A DNA stretch of 64,000 nucleotides from Pseudorhodoferax sp965279475 (GTDB taxonomy: Bacteria > Pseudomonadota > Gammaproteobacteria > Burkholderiales > Burkholderiaceae_C), in NCBI GenBank assembly GCA_965279475.1, contig CBDIIA010000003.1, positions 1,488,001 through 1,552,000 of the forward strand, written 5' to 3'. Shown here piece after piece: positions 34,698-42,565 of this stretch. The position numbers were made by a program, and so were the translations under genes. Position 1 is the first letter of the stretch. The number at the start of each line of letters is the position of its first letter. The notes under the pieces were generated by a model. The model searched no databases, was not told where the DNA came from, and saw only the letters and a program-made list of their open reading frames with translations.

Positions 34698-34713
34698 TGG
34701 GTCATATGACCCA
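34698..34713. promoter_or_regulatory. Perfect 16-bp palindrome between proQ-like gene and small ORF
   Basis: TGGGTCATATGACCCA is fully symmetric and sits 44 bases from the proQ-like start and about 70 bases before the small gene at 34784. Its place in the divergent promoter region makes it a strong operator candidate; the binding regulator is unknown. Confidence 0.45.
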
Positions 34714-34783
34714 CGTGCAAAATGTCACGGACTATTCACGGGGCGTTGCCTACACTATTTGAGCCGTCAACGAAAGCCCTGCC

Positions 34784-34960
34784 ATGTTCACAGATCCCTC
34801 CCGTTCTTCGCAAGAGCCCACGCGCTCCATGTTCGTTCCGTCGTTCCTGCAACGCAGCAACGATATGCCCGAGGCGATGCCCGAGCGGGTGCAGGCCTTG
34901 CCGGCCGACTGGGACCAGCGTGACCTGGACCAGCGGGTCCGCGAAATCGGCGAGTGGTAG
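34784..34960 (+). CDS. Small hypothetical protein (58 residues)
   Basis: A short open frame from ATG 34784 to TAG 34960 encoding a charged, Pro/Met/Asp-rich peptide with a distinctive C-terminal half (LPADWDQRDLDQRVREIGEW). It fills the space between the divergent proQ-like gene and the luciferase-like gene, and codon use is normal for this genome (high GC at third positions). There is no strong ribosome site; GAAAGCCC lies a few bases upstream. Function unknown. Confidence 0.45.
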   Translation: MFTDPSRSSQEPTRSMFVPSFLQRSNDMPEAMPERVQALPADWDQRDLDQRVREIGEW

Positions 34961-35003
34961 GCCACGGGGCTTGAGCGGCGGGCCTGCATGGCCCCGCCCG
35001 TGT

Positions 35004-35999
35004 TCAGGCGAGCGCGTGTTCGCGCACTTCGGCGGTAATTTCGTAGGAACGCAGCCGGGCGGCATGCTCGAAGATCTGCGATGTGATCATCAACTCGTCG
35101 GCACCGGTGCGGGCGATGAAGGCGTCAAGTTGACGGCGCACGGTGGCCGGCGAACCGATGGCCGCACAGGTGAGTGTCTGGGCCAGGATGGCGCGTTCGG
35201 GCGGCGTCAGACCCTCTTCGTAGCCGGCGCGCGGCGGCTGTAGTTTCGAAGGCCGTCCACTGCGCAGGTTGACGAAGGCCTGCTGCATCGAGGTTGCGAG
35301 GAACTGGCCTTCCTCGTCGCTGTCGGCGGCAAACACATTGAACCCCAGCATCACATACGGTTTGCCCAGCTGCGCCGACGGCTTGAAGCGCGCGCGGTAG
35401 ACCTCGATGGCCTGCATCATCTGCGCCGGCGCGAAGTGCGAGGCGAACGCGTACGGCAGGCCCAGTTCCGCGGCCAACTGCGCGCCGTAGGTGCTGGAAC
35501 CTAGGATCCACACCGGCACCTGCAGGCCTGTGCCTGGCACGGCGCGGATGTGCTGACCTTGCGTCGCAGGTGCGAAGTAGCGCATCAACTCGACCACGTC
35601 CTGCGGAAACTGGTCCGGCGATTCGAAGACATCGCGGCGCATGGCCCGCGCGGTGGCCTGGTCGGAGCCCGGCGCCCGGCCGAGGCCGAGGTCGATGCGC
35701 CCCGGAAACAGCGACTCCAGCGTGCCGAACTGCTCGGCGATCACCAGCGGCGAATGGTTGGGCAGCATCACGCCGCCCGCGCCGACGCGGATGGTCTTGG
35801 TTCCGGCCGCCACATGGCCGATCACCACCGAGGTGGCGGCGCTGGCGATGCCCGGCATGCCGTGGTGTTCGGCCAGCCAGAAACGCCGGTAGCCCCAGCG
35901 TTCGGCATGCTGGGCGAGGTCGCGGCTGTTGTGGAACGACTGGGCGGCGGTGCCGCCATCGACGATGGGGCAGAGATCGAGTACGGAAAAAGGAATCAT
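35004..35999 (-). CDS. Luciferase-like (LLM class) flavin-dependent oxidoreductase
   Basis: TIM-barrel monooxygenase of the MsnO8 type, 331 residues, using reduced FMN. Seen: FSVLDLCPIVDG at the start, the RFWLAEHHGMPGIAS block, VGAGGVMLPNHSPL, DLGLGRAPGSD and the C-terminal GSPATVRRQLDAF. It resembles the truncated gene at the right edge (63460), so the window holds two paralogues. Substrate unknown. Single gene. Confidence 0.9.
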   Translation of the reverse strand: MIPFSVLDLCPIVDGGTAAQSFHNSRDLAQHAERWGYRRFWLAEHHGMPGIASAATSVVIGHVAAGTKTIRVGAGGVMLPNHSPLVIAEQFGTLESLFPGRIDLGLGRAPGSDQATARAMRRDVFESPDQFPQDVVELMRYFAPATQGQHIRAVPGTGLQVPVWILGSSTYGAQLAAELGLPYAFASHFAPAQMMQAIEVYRARFKPSAQLGKPYVMLGFNVFAADSDEEGQFLATSMQQAFVNLRSGRPSKLQPPRAGYEEGLTPPERAILAQTLTCAAIGSPATVRRQLDAFIARTGADELMITSQIFEHAARLRSYEITAEVREHALA

Positions 36000-36059
36000 G
36001 GTGCGGCCATCGTAGCCGCGCGCGATAACTTGTGCCGTGTAGTGGCTTGGGTGCCCGGT

Positions 36060-36758
36060 TCAACAGCCGAGGCGGTCGGCCAAGTCGATCAGGTCGGTGC
36101 AGTGGTGGCCGTTGTCGGGCTGGGGCGACACGTCCTTGGGTTGGCCGGCGCCGAACTCGCGTGGCCGCTCGATGTAGGCCGTCTGCAGGCCGCAGCGGCG
36201 CGCACCGGCCAGGTCGTCGTGGTGGGCCGCGACCAGCATCACTTGCGCGGGCGGCAGGTCGAACACGCGGGCCACACCCAGGTAGGTGGCGGGGTCGGGT
36301 TTGTAGGCGCGGAAGACCTCGGCTGACAGCACGCAGTCCCAGGGAAGGCCGGCGCGTTTGGCCATGTTGGTCAACAGGCCGATGTTGCCGTTGGACAGCG
36401 TGCAGAGCGTGAAGTGGCGCTTGAGCCGCGTCAGGCCTTCGACGGCATCGGGCCAGGGGTCGAGCCGATGCCAGGCGCGGTTCAGATGCCGGCGTTCGTC
36501 CTCGGGCATGTCGCCCAGGCCGAACTCAGGCAGGATGCCGTCGAGGATCAGCCGGTGCAGATCGTCGATCAGCGTCCAGCCGAGTTCGCCCGACATCACC
36601 CGCTGCATTGCCGGCTTGTAACCGCGCCGCCAGGCCAGCGCGAACGCGTCGCCATCGACATCCGGCCGCAGCGCACGGATCTCGCGCGCGATGCCGCCGT
36701 GCCAGTCGACGACCGTGCCGAAGATGTCGAAGGCCAGGATGTGAGGCGCTTGGTTCAT
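36060..36758 (-). CDS. Haloacid dehalogenase, type II (HAD superfamily)
   Basis: HAD hydrolase of 232 residues, similar to L-2-haloacid dehalogenases that replace halogen with hydroxyl. Motif I is AFDIFGTVVDWHGG (nucleophile Asp10), motif II TLSNGN, the lysine in FRAYKPDP, and motif IV is VAAHHDDLAGA, where many members read VAAHxWD. The cap domain is the helical C1 type. It starts two bases after the Bug receptor stop on the same strand, so the receptor may import a (halo)carboxylate that this enzyme uses. Confidence 0.85.
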   Translation of the reverse strand: MNQAPHILAFDIFGTVVDWHGGIAREIRALRPDVDGDAFALAWRRGYKPAMQRVMSGELGWTLIDDLHRLILDGILPEFGLGDMPEDERRHLNRAWHRLDPWPDAVEGLTRLKRHFTLCTLSNGNIGLLTNMAKRAGLPWDCVLSAEVFRAYKPDPATYLGVARVFDLPPAQVMLVAAHHDDLAGARRCGLQTAYIERPREFGAGQPKDVSPQPDNGHHCTDLIDLADRLGC

Positions 36759-36759
36759 C

Positions 36760-37812
36760 TCAATCTGGTGTCACGTTAGCGGCCTTCACGACGCGGGCCC
36801 ACTTCGGCACCTCGCTCTCGATCAGTGCCTTGAACTGCTCCGGCGTCGAGGCCGCGACGATGAAGCCCTGGCTGCCGAAGAATTCCTTGATGTCGGCGCT
36901 GTCGAGCGCTTTCGCCACTTCGCCCTGCAGCCGCGCGACCACGTCGCGCGGCGTGCCGGCCGGCGCGAACAGGCCTTGCCACGACGAGGCCTCGAAACCC
37001 GCGAGTGCGGGAACCGGGTTGGGACCGGTGGCCGCCTCGGCGACGGTCGGCACGTCGGGCAGCAGCGGATGGCGCTTCGACGAGGTCACCGCAATCGGCG
37101 TGATCTTGCCGGCGCGAATCTGCGGCAGCAGCACCAGGAAGTCGCCGAACATCGATTGCACGTTGCCGCCCAGCAGGTCGTTCATCGCCGGGGCGCTGCC
37201 GCGGTAGGGCACGTGGGTCATCTTCAGGCCGTTGGCCAGGTCGAACATCTCGCCGGTCAGGTGCATCGACGTGCCGTTGCCGGGCGAGGCGTAGGTCATC
37301 GGCTTGGCACGGGCCGCGGCCAGGTAGTCGCGCACGGTCCGGATCGGGCTCGCCGCGTTCACGGCCAGCACCAGCGGCGCCGACACGACCTGGCTCACGA
37401 AGGCGAAGTCCTTCACCGGGTCGTACGGCAGCTTGGGATAGAGGCTGGCGCTGATCGCGTTGCTGCCGGTCACCCCCATCAGCAGCGTGTAGCCGTCGGG
37501 TGCCGACTTGGCCACCGCGTCGGCACCGGTCGTTCCGCCGGCGCCCGGCCGGTTGTCGACGACCACCGGCTGGCCGAACGCCACCGCGAGCTTCTCGCCG
37601 ATGCGGCGGGCCAGCAGGTCGGTGCTGCCGCCGGGCGGGAACGGCACGACGATGCGGACGACTTTGGACGGATAGGGCGCCGGCTGGGCTTGCGCGGCGG
37701 TCAGCGGCACGATGCCGGCGCCCAGCGCCAGGCCGGCCAGCGCGGCCCGCAGGCAGAAGTCGCGGCGGGCACGGTGAGCGCTGCGGGCGTCACGGGAAAC
37801 GTCGAATGGCAT
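36760..37812 (-). CDS. Bug/TctC-family receptor with Tat-like leader
   Basis: Periplasmic receptor of about 350 residues. The leader contains RARRDFCLRAALAGLALG, a twin-arginine motif before the hydrophobic core, rather than a plain Sec leader. The mature protein opens YPSKVVRIVVPFPPGGSTD; later blocks are VDNRPGAGGTTGADAV and HVPYRGSAPAMNDL. ATG 37812 is preferred; ATG 37848 in the same frame is possible and no ribosome site is decisive. It is transcribed with the haloacid dehalogenase gene directly downstream. Confidence 0.88.
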   Translation of the reverse strand: MPFDVSRDARSAHRARRDFCLRAALAGLALGAGIVPLTAAQAQPAPYPSKVVRIVVPFPPGGSTDLLARRIGEKLAVAFGQPVVVDNRPGAGGTTGADAVAKSAPDGYTLLMGVTGSNAISASLYPKLPYDPVKDFAFVSQVVSAPLVLAVNAASPIRTVRDYLAAARAKPMTYASPGNGTSMHLTGEMFDLANGLKMTHVPYRGSAPAMNDLLGGNVQSMFGDFLVLLPQIRAGKITPIAVTSSKRHPLLPDVPTVAEAATGPNPVPALAGFEASSWQGLFAPAGTPRDVVARLQGEVAKALDSADIKEFFGSQGFIVAASTPEQFKALIESEVPKWARVVKAANVTPD

Positions 37813-37896
37813 GGCAGGGGTTCCGGTGGGAGGGGAAAGAGTGGGCATGGTCGTGCAAATGCAAGTTGCGGGCCATTCGCAACGCCATGCCGGCCG

Positions 37897-39132
37897 TCAG
37901 AACCGCCCCGGATCGAAGGGGGCCAGGTCGACCTGCGGCGTCCGGCCGGCCACCAGATGGGCGATCTCGCGGCCGGTGGTGGCACCGGTGCACATGCCGA
38001 TGTGCCCGTGGCCGAACGCCAGCCACACATTGTCGGTGCGCGGCGCCCGGCCGATCACCGGCAGGCTGTCGGGCAGGCAGGGCCGGTGGCCCATCCACTG
38101 GCTGGTGCGCGACACGTCGAGGTGCGGGAACATCTCGCGCCCCTTGGCCAGCAGTACGTCGGCACGCCGGTAGTTGGGCGGCGGGCCCAGGCCGGCGAAC
38201 TCGACGCTGCCGGCCAGCCGCAGGCCCATCGCCATCGGGTTGACCATCAGGTTGTATTCGCTCGCCATCACCGTGTGCCGCAGGGCAAGGTTGCTGCTCT
38301 GCACCGTGACGTGGTAGCCGCGTTGCGTCTCCAGCGGCACCCGCAGGTGCAGGGCGCGCGTCAGGCCACCCGACCAGGCGCCGGCCGCCACCACCGCGCC
38401 ATCGCAGTCGATGCGCTGCCCGGTCGCCAGCCGCACGTGGCTGACCCGGGCGCCGTGCCGCTCGAAGTCGACCACGCTGCCTTGGATCTGCGCCGCGCCG
38501 TCGGCCACGCACTGCGTGTGCAATGCCTTGACCAGACGCTCCGGGTCGACTGTGGAGCCGTTCTCCGGCGCCAGGATGCCGAAGCGGAACCGGCCCTTCA
38601 GATCGGGTTCCAGCGTCTCGAGTTCGTCGGTGCCGACGTCGCGCAGTTCCACGCCCAGGCTGCGCCGCAGGTCCATGCCCCAGCGCCAGCGCGCCGCCGC
38701 CGCCTCGGCGCTGTAGACGTACAGGCAGCCCGTGCGCCGCACCAGCGCTTCGGCACCGGCCTGGCGCAGCAGCGGCGCATAGCTGTCGAAGATCGGCGCC
38801 AGCAGGCCGCGCAGCGCGGTGGCAATGCGCACGACCTCGGCGCGGCTCGAATGCCGCAGGAAGCGCAGGAGCCAGGGCAGCACCTGCGGCAGGTAGGCGG
38901 CGCGCACGGTCAGAGGGCCGTCGGGGTCGCGCAGCCAGCCGGGCACCTGCTTCCACATGCCGGGCATGCCCACCGGCAGGCAGGCGCTGGGCGACAGCGA
39001 ACCGGCGTTGCCGAAGGAGCAGGCTTCGCCGGGCGGAACGGTCGAGACGAAGGTCACGCGGTGGCCATCGCGCTGCAGCCAGGCGCCCACAGAAGTTCCC
39101 ACGATTCCGGTACCCACCACGACCACATGCAT
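37897..39132 (-). CDS. D-amino acid dehydrogenase-like FAD oxidoreductase (DadA family)
   Basis: FAD-dependent oxidase/dehydrogenase of 411 residues. The dinucleotide fold is VVVGTGIVGTSVGAWL at the very N-terminus, followed by the DadA-type ACSFGNAGSLSPS block, the GCLYVYS region and a C-terminal FAD segment (HIGMCTGATTGREIA). Such enzymes deaminate D-amino acids at the membrane and feed electrons to quinones. ATG 39132 starts just before the Rossmann strand. It lies 84 bases upstream of the Bug receptor gene on the same strand. Confidence 0.88.
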   Translation of the reverse strand: MHVVVVGTGIVGTSVGAWLQRDGHRVTFVSTVPPGEACSFGNAGSLSPSACLPVGMPGMWKQVPGWLRDPDGPLTVRAAYLPQVLPWLLRFLRHSSRAEVVRIATALRGLLAPIFDSYAPLLRQAGAEALVRRTGCLYVYSAEAAAARWRWGMDLRRSLGVELRDVGTDELETLEPDLKGRFRFGILAPENGSTVDPERLVKALHTQCVADGAAQIQGSVVDFERHGARVSHVRLATGQRIDCDGAVVAAGAWSGGLTRALHLRVPLETQRGYHVTVQSSNLALRHTVMASEYNLMVNPMAMGLRLAGSVEFAGLGPPPNYRRADVLLAKGREMFPHLDVSRTSQWMGHRPCLPDSLPVIGRAPRTDNVWLAFGHGHIGMCTGATTGREIAHLVAGRTPQVDLAPFDPGRF

Positions 39133-39169
39133 CGGGCCAGTGTAGCGTGGCAAGGCGCGTGGTCAGCCG

Positions 39170-39571
39170 TCAGTGGGCCCTGGGTTGCGTTGCCATGCTC
39201 GAGAGCACGTCGAGCACCGATTTCACCTTGTACGGCTTGAGCAGGATGCGGTGCAGTTGGTAGTCGCGCAGCTTGCGGATTTCGTCCGGCCCGCACTGCT
39301 CGAGCATCAGCGCGATCGGCACCGCCTCGGCGCACTTGGTGCGGCCGCTGCGCACGTCCTGCAGCAATGCATAACCTGCATCGTCGAGCGCCAGCGCCAG
39401 CAGCAGGCCGTCGAAGCGTGTCGACTCGATCAGGCGCTGGCCAGCCGGCACGCTCGTGGCTTCGTGCATCTCGGCCAGATGCAGGCTGCGCGCCGTCACG
39501 GTCACTGTGCGGCGCAGCACGAAGGCCGGCTCGACCAGCAGCAGCGACAGCGGTGTGCCTCCGGCATTCAT
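39170..39571 (-). CDS. Pseudo-receiver (response regulator-like) protein lacking the phosphorylation aspartate
   Basis: A 133-residue CheY-like domain. The first strand reads LLLVEPAFVLRRTV where true receivers have an acidic pair (VDD). The expected phospho-Asp strand reads FDGLLLALALDDAG, with Ala at the acceptor position. The conserved lysine survives in LLKPYKVKSVLDVL. It is therefore likely a phosphorylation-independent receiver. Its ATG overlaps the stop of the upstream GAF protein by 4 bases, so the two are coupled and may work together as sensor and output. Confidence 0.7.
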   Translation of the reverse strand: MNAGGTPLSLLLVEPAFVLRRTVTVTARSLHLAEMHEATSVPAGQRLIESTRFDGLLLALALDDAGYALLQDVRSGRTKCAEAVPIALMLEQCGPDEIRKLRDYQLHRILLKPYKVKSVLDVLSSMATQPRAH

Positions 39572-40065
39572 GGCGGCGGACGGCCCGGTTCCAGCTCGCT
39601 GGCGGCCAGATCGCGCAGGCTGCGCAGAATCGACAGGTCCATCTCGTCGAGCGTGCGCGGCTTCGTGTCGATCAGGCAGAACGAGCCGACCGTGGCGCCC
39701 GACGCCAGCACCAGCGGCGCGCCGGCGTAGAAGCGGATGAACGGGTCGCCGGTGACGAGCGGGTTGTCGAAGAAGCGCAGATCGCGCAGCGCATCCTCGA
39801 CCACCATGATGTCCGACAGGTGGATCGTGTGGGCGCAGAACGAGGCATCGCGCGAGGTCTCGCAGATCGCCAGGCCCACCTGCGACTTGAACCATTGCCG
39901 TTCGGCGTCGACCAGGGTCACGGTCGCGATCGGCACGTCGAACTCGTCGGCGGCGAAGGCGGTGAGGCGGTCGAAGCGCTCTTCGGGCGCCGTGTCGAGG
40001 ATCAGCAGCTCGCGCAGGGCTTGCAGCCGCTCGGCTTCGTCTGCGGGGATGGGTGCGATGATCAA
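39568..40065 (-). CDS. GAF-domain protein
   Basis: A single GAF domain of 165 residues: DTAPEERFDRLTAFAADEFDVPIATVTLVD, WFKSQVGL, the FCAHTIHLSDIMVVEDA block and GSFCLIDTKPRTL. This matches the stand-alone and PAS/GGDEF-linked GAF group that senses small molecules or redox state; no chromophore cysteine is identified with certainty. No kinase or GGDEF domain follows. It overlaps the pseudo-receiver gene by 4 bases. Confidence 0.85.
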   Translation of the reverse strand: MIIAPIPADEAERLQALRELLILDTAPEERFDRLTAFAADEFDVPIATVTLVDAERQWFKSQVGLAICETSRDASFCAHTIHLSDIMVVEDALRDLRFFDNPLVTGDPFIRFYAGAPLVLASGATVGSFCLIDTKPRTLDEMDLSILRSLRDLAASELEPGRPPP

Positions 40066-40141
40066 GCGGCAAGCCTTGTCGTGGGCACTGCGATGTCTCC
40101 TGGTGAAGACCCAGTTTCCGACAAATCCGGCTGCTGTTCAA

Positions 40142-40156
40142 GGGGGATCCACCCCC
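40142..40156. terminator. Short GGGGG/CCCCC hairpin between Bug receptor and GAF genes
   Basis: GGGGG (40142-40146) and CCCCC (40152-40156) enclose a 5-base loop, 14 bases after the Bug receptor stop. No T-run, so termination would be weak. Confidence 0.3.
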
Positions 40157-40170
40157 CTGCGACCCCGGTG

Positions 40171-41154
40171 TCAGCTCTCCGGCGTGAATCCCGAGGCCTT
40201 GACGATTGGCGCCCACTTCGCCGTCTCGGCGGTGATGCGGCGGGCCAGTTCGTCGGACGGCAGCTGGTACGGATCGAAGCCCATCTGGTCCAGCGAGTCG
40301 GTGAAGGCCTTGTCCCGCATCGCGGCGTAGGCGGCTTCGCGCAGTTTGTCGACCGTGGCCTGCGGGGTTTTGGCGGGCAGGAACAGCGCGTACCAGTCCT
40401 GGCCGGTGACCTCGGGGAAACCGAGTTCGGCGAACGTCGGCACGTTGGGCAGGAAACGCGAACGCTGCGCGCTCGTCACGGCCAGTGCGCGCAGCTTGCC
40501 GCTCGCCAGATGCTGCAGCAGATCGCCCATCACGCCCATCGAGGTCGGCAGATTGCCGCTCAGCAAGTCGGGCACGACGGCCGCCATGCCGCGGTACGGC
40601 ACCTGGGTCAGCTCGATGCCGGCCTTCTGCGCGAACGCATACCCCTGGAAATGCATGATGGTGCCGGCCGCTGGCGTGCCGTAGAAGGCTTTGTTGGTCT
40701 TGGCCCAGCCGATGAACTGCTGCAGCGTCTTCACCGATTCCGGCACGGCCGGGCTGACCACGAAGGCCTGCGCGTTCGAGCACACCGGCGTCACCGGGAT
40801 CAGGTCCTTCACCGGGTCGTAGCTGAGCTTGGGGTAGATGTGCGGGTAGATCACGATCATCGACGACGGCGACAGCACCATCGTGCCGCCGTCGGGCGCG
40901 GCATGCGTGGTGGCCTCGATCGCGATGCGGCCCCCGGCGCCGGTCTTGCTCTCGACGATCACGTTCTCGGCATAGGGGCCGCGCAGCTTGTCGGCCAGGC
41001 GGCGGGCGATCACGTCGAGCGTGCCGCCGGCGGCAAAGCCGACCTCGATCCTGGCCGTGCTCGGGATCGCCGGGCTCTGTGCAAAGCCCGGCACGGACGA
41101 AAGGGCGGCGCCCGCGGCGGCGGCCTGGAGAAATTCTCTGCGTTGCATTGCCAT
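40171..41154 (-). CDS. Bug/TctC-family receptor with Tat leader
   Basis: Periplasmic receptor of 327 residues. The leader MAMQRREFLQAAAAGAALSS is a clear twin-arginine signal (RREFL) ending near GFAQS. The mature part departs from the usual opening (ARIEVGFAAGGTLDVIARRLAD instead of VPFPPGGATD) but keeps VESKTGAGGRIAIEA, QVPYRGMAAVVPDL and the C-terminal AKWAPIVKASGF. ATG 41154 or 41148. It is divergent from a MarR regulator, and paired inverted motifs lie between them, so control by that regulator is plausible. Confidence 0.88.
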   Translation of the reverse strand: MAMQRREFLQAAAAGAALSSVPGFAQSPAIPSTARIEVGFAAGGTLDVIARRLADKLRGPYAENVIVESKTGAGGRIAIEATTHAAPDGGTMVLSPSSMIVIYPHIYPKLSYDPVKDLIPVTPVCSNAQAFVVSPAVPESVKTLQQFIGWAKTNKAFYGTPAAGTIMHFQGYAFAQKAGIELTQVPYRGMAAVVPDLLSGNLPTSMGVMGDLLQHLASGKLRALAVTSAQRSRFLPNVPTFAELGFPEVTGQDWYALFLPAKTPQATVDKLREAAYAAMRDKAFTDSLDQMGFDPYQLPSDELARRITAETAKWAPIVKASGFTPES

Positions 41155-41183
41155 GGGGGTGCCTTGTCAGTTGAGGAATTTAG

Positions 41184-41318
41184 GACGTATAGATGCCAGT
41201 TCGCTGCACTCTAGCCGGGGGTGATGTCGACGTCAACGCGGGGTTTCATCGAGTTGCTGACTGCCATTTCGGCAAAAGTCGAAGTGAACGGATGCAGTTT
41301 CTGTGCCATGTATACGTC
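41184..41318. promoter_or_regulatory. Inverted pair of GACGTATA-type motifs between Bug receptor and MarR genes
   Basis: GACGTATAGAT at 41184-41194 recurs in the opposite orientation (GACGTATACAT on the minus strand) at 41308-41318, 10 of 11 bases identical. The copies flank the divergent promoter region, one near each start. They may be twin operators for the MarR protein. Confidence 0.35.
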
Positions 41319-41354
41319 ATAGTCGCGTGGCTTCGTTCTACACTGGCCGGCACC

Positions 41355-41888
41355 ATGGCTTCTGTTCCCTCCGCCCCCAAGGCCGCCAAGGCGCGCCCCG
41401 AGACCACGCTGTCGCCGAAGGTGCAGCGCATCCTGGACGACTTCCGGCTCGAGGATGTGATGTCGCACCTGCTGCGGCGTGCCCATTTCGGTGCCGAGGA
41501 GCTGTTCGCCCACACCTTTGCCGACGAAGGCATCACGCCGCGGCAAAAGGCGGCCCTGGTCATCGTGCACCAGCAACCCGGCTGCAGCCAGCACGCGCTG
41601 GCGGACCGGCTGCACATGGACCGCAATACGGTGGCCGAGATGGTGCGCCGCCTGGTGGCCGGTGGCCAGCTCGAACGCCGGCCCGCGCCGCACGACCAGC
41701 GTGCCTACGCGCTGTATCTGGCTCCTGCGGGCGCCGAACTGCTGGAGCGCGTGATGCCGCGCGACCTGCAGTTCGAGGCCGATCTGCTGGCCCGTCTGCC
41801 CGAGGAATACCGGGCGCTGTTCGTCAAGTGCCTGCGCCTGCTGATCCAGCGCGACAGCGCGCCCGCGCAGACAGGAGAGAATTCCTGA
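41355..41888 (+). CDS. MarR-family transcriptional regulator
   Basis: Winged helix-turn-helix regulator of 177 residues. The DNA-binding core is TPRQKAALVIVHQQPGCSQHALADRLHMDRNTVAEMVRRLVAGGQL, with the wing RRPAPHDQRAYALYL; helices at both ends form the dimer. ATG 41355 is preferred over upstream in-frame ATGs because the added residues are not family-like. It is divergent from the Bug receptor gene and lies 16 bases before the isomerase-like gene, which it may co-regulate. Confidence 0.9.
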   Translation: MASVPSAPKAAKARPETTLSPKVQRILDDFRLEDVMSHLLRRAHFGAEELFAHTFADEGITPRQKAALVIVHQQPGCSQHALADRLHMDRNTVAEMVRRLVAGGQLERRPAPHDQRAYALYLAPAGAELLERVMPRDLQFEADLLARLPEEYRALFVKCLRLLIQRDSAPAQTGENS

Positions 41889-41904
41889 CACAAGGAGACT
41901 CTTC

Positions 41905-42522
41905 ATGCCGCAGCCTTCGGTCCGCTTCCTCTACGATTTCGGCAGCCCCAATGCCTACCTCAGCCACCGCGTGATCCCGGCGATCGAGCAGCGCACGGGC
42001 GTGGCGTTCACCTACGTTCCGATCCTGCTCGGCGGCTTGTTCAGGCTGGCCAACAACCGCTCGCCGGTCGAGGTCTTTGCCGACGTCAAGAACAAGCTGG
42101 CCTACGAGAGTCTGGAGATGCAGCGTTTCATCCGCCGCCACGGGCTCGACGCCTACCGGCACAACCCGCACTTTCCGGTCAACACGCTGCAACTGATGCG
42201 GGGCGCCGCGGCCGCGGCCCTCGACGGCGGACTGCCCGCCTACAACGAAGCCGTGTTCAAGGCGATGTGGGAAGACGGCCGCAAGATGGACGACCCGGAG
42301 GTGATCCGCAGCGCGCTCGACGCGGCCGGCCTCGATGGGGCAGGCACGCTGGCCCGCCTGCAGGACCCGGCCGTCAAGGCGCTGCTGATGGCCCACACGC
42401 AGAGCGCGTTCGACAGCGGTGCGTTCGGCGCACCCACCTTCTTCGTCGGCGACGAGATCTACTTCGGCAAGGACAAGCTGGTCGACGTCGAGCAGGAGAT
42501 CCTGCGCCAGACCCGTGGCTGA
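41905..42522 (+). CDS. 2-hydroxychromene-2-carboxylate isomerase / DsbA-like protein
   Basis: Kappa-GST-like thioredoxin-fold protein of 205 residues. It opens with VRFLYDFGSPNAYLSHRVIP, where the catalytic serine of the isomerase family is Ser in GSPNAY. The helical insertion and the cis-proline loop GAFGAPTFFVGDEIYFGKD are conserved. Family members isomerise ring-cleavage products in naphthalene-type catabolism with glutathione, but many paralogues have unknown substrates. It shares a transcript with the MarR gene (16 bases). Confidence 0.85.
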   Translation: MPQPSVRFLYDFGSPNAYLSHRVIPAIEQRTGVAFTYVPILLGGLFRLANNRSPVEVFADVKNKLAYESLEMQRFIRRHGLDAYRHNPHFPVNTLQLMRGAAAAALDGGLPAYNEAVFKAMWEDGRKMDDPEVIRSALDAAGLDGAGTLARLQDPAVKALLMAHTQSAFDSGAFGAPTFFVGDEIYFGKDKLVDVEQEILRQTRG

Positions 42523-42565
42523 CCCGCGGATGCAGCGCCCCTCCACGACCGGCAGGACCTGATCC

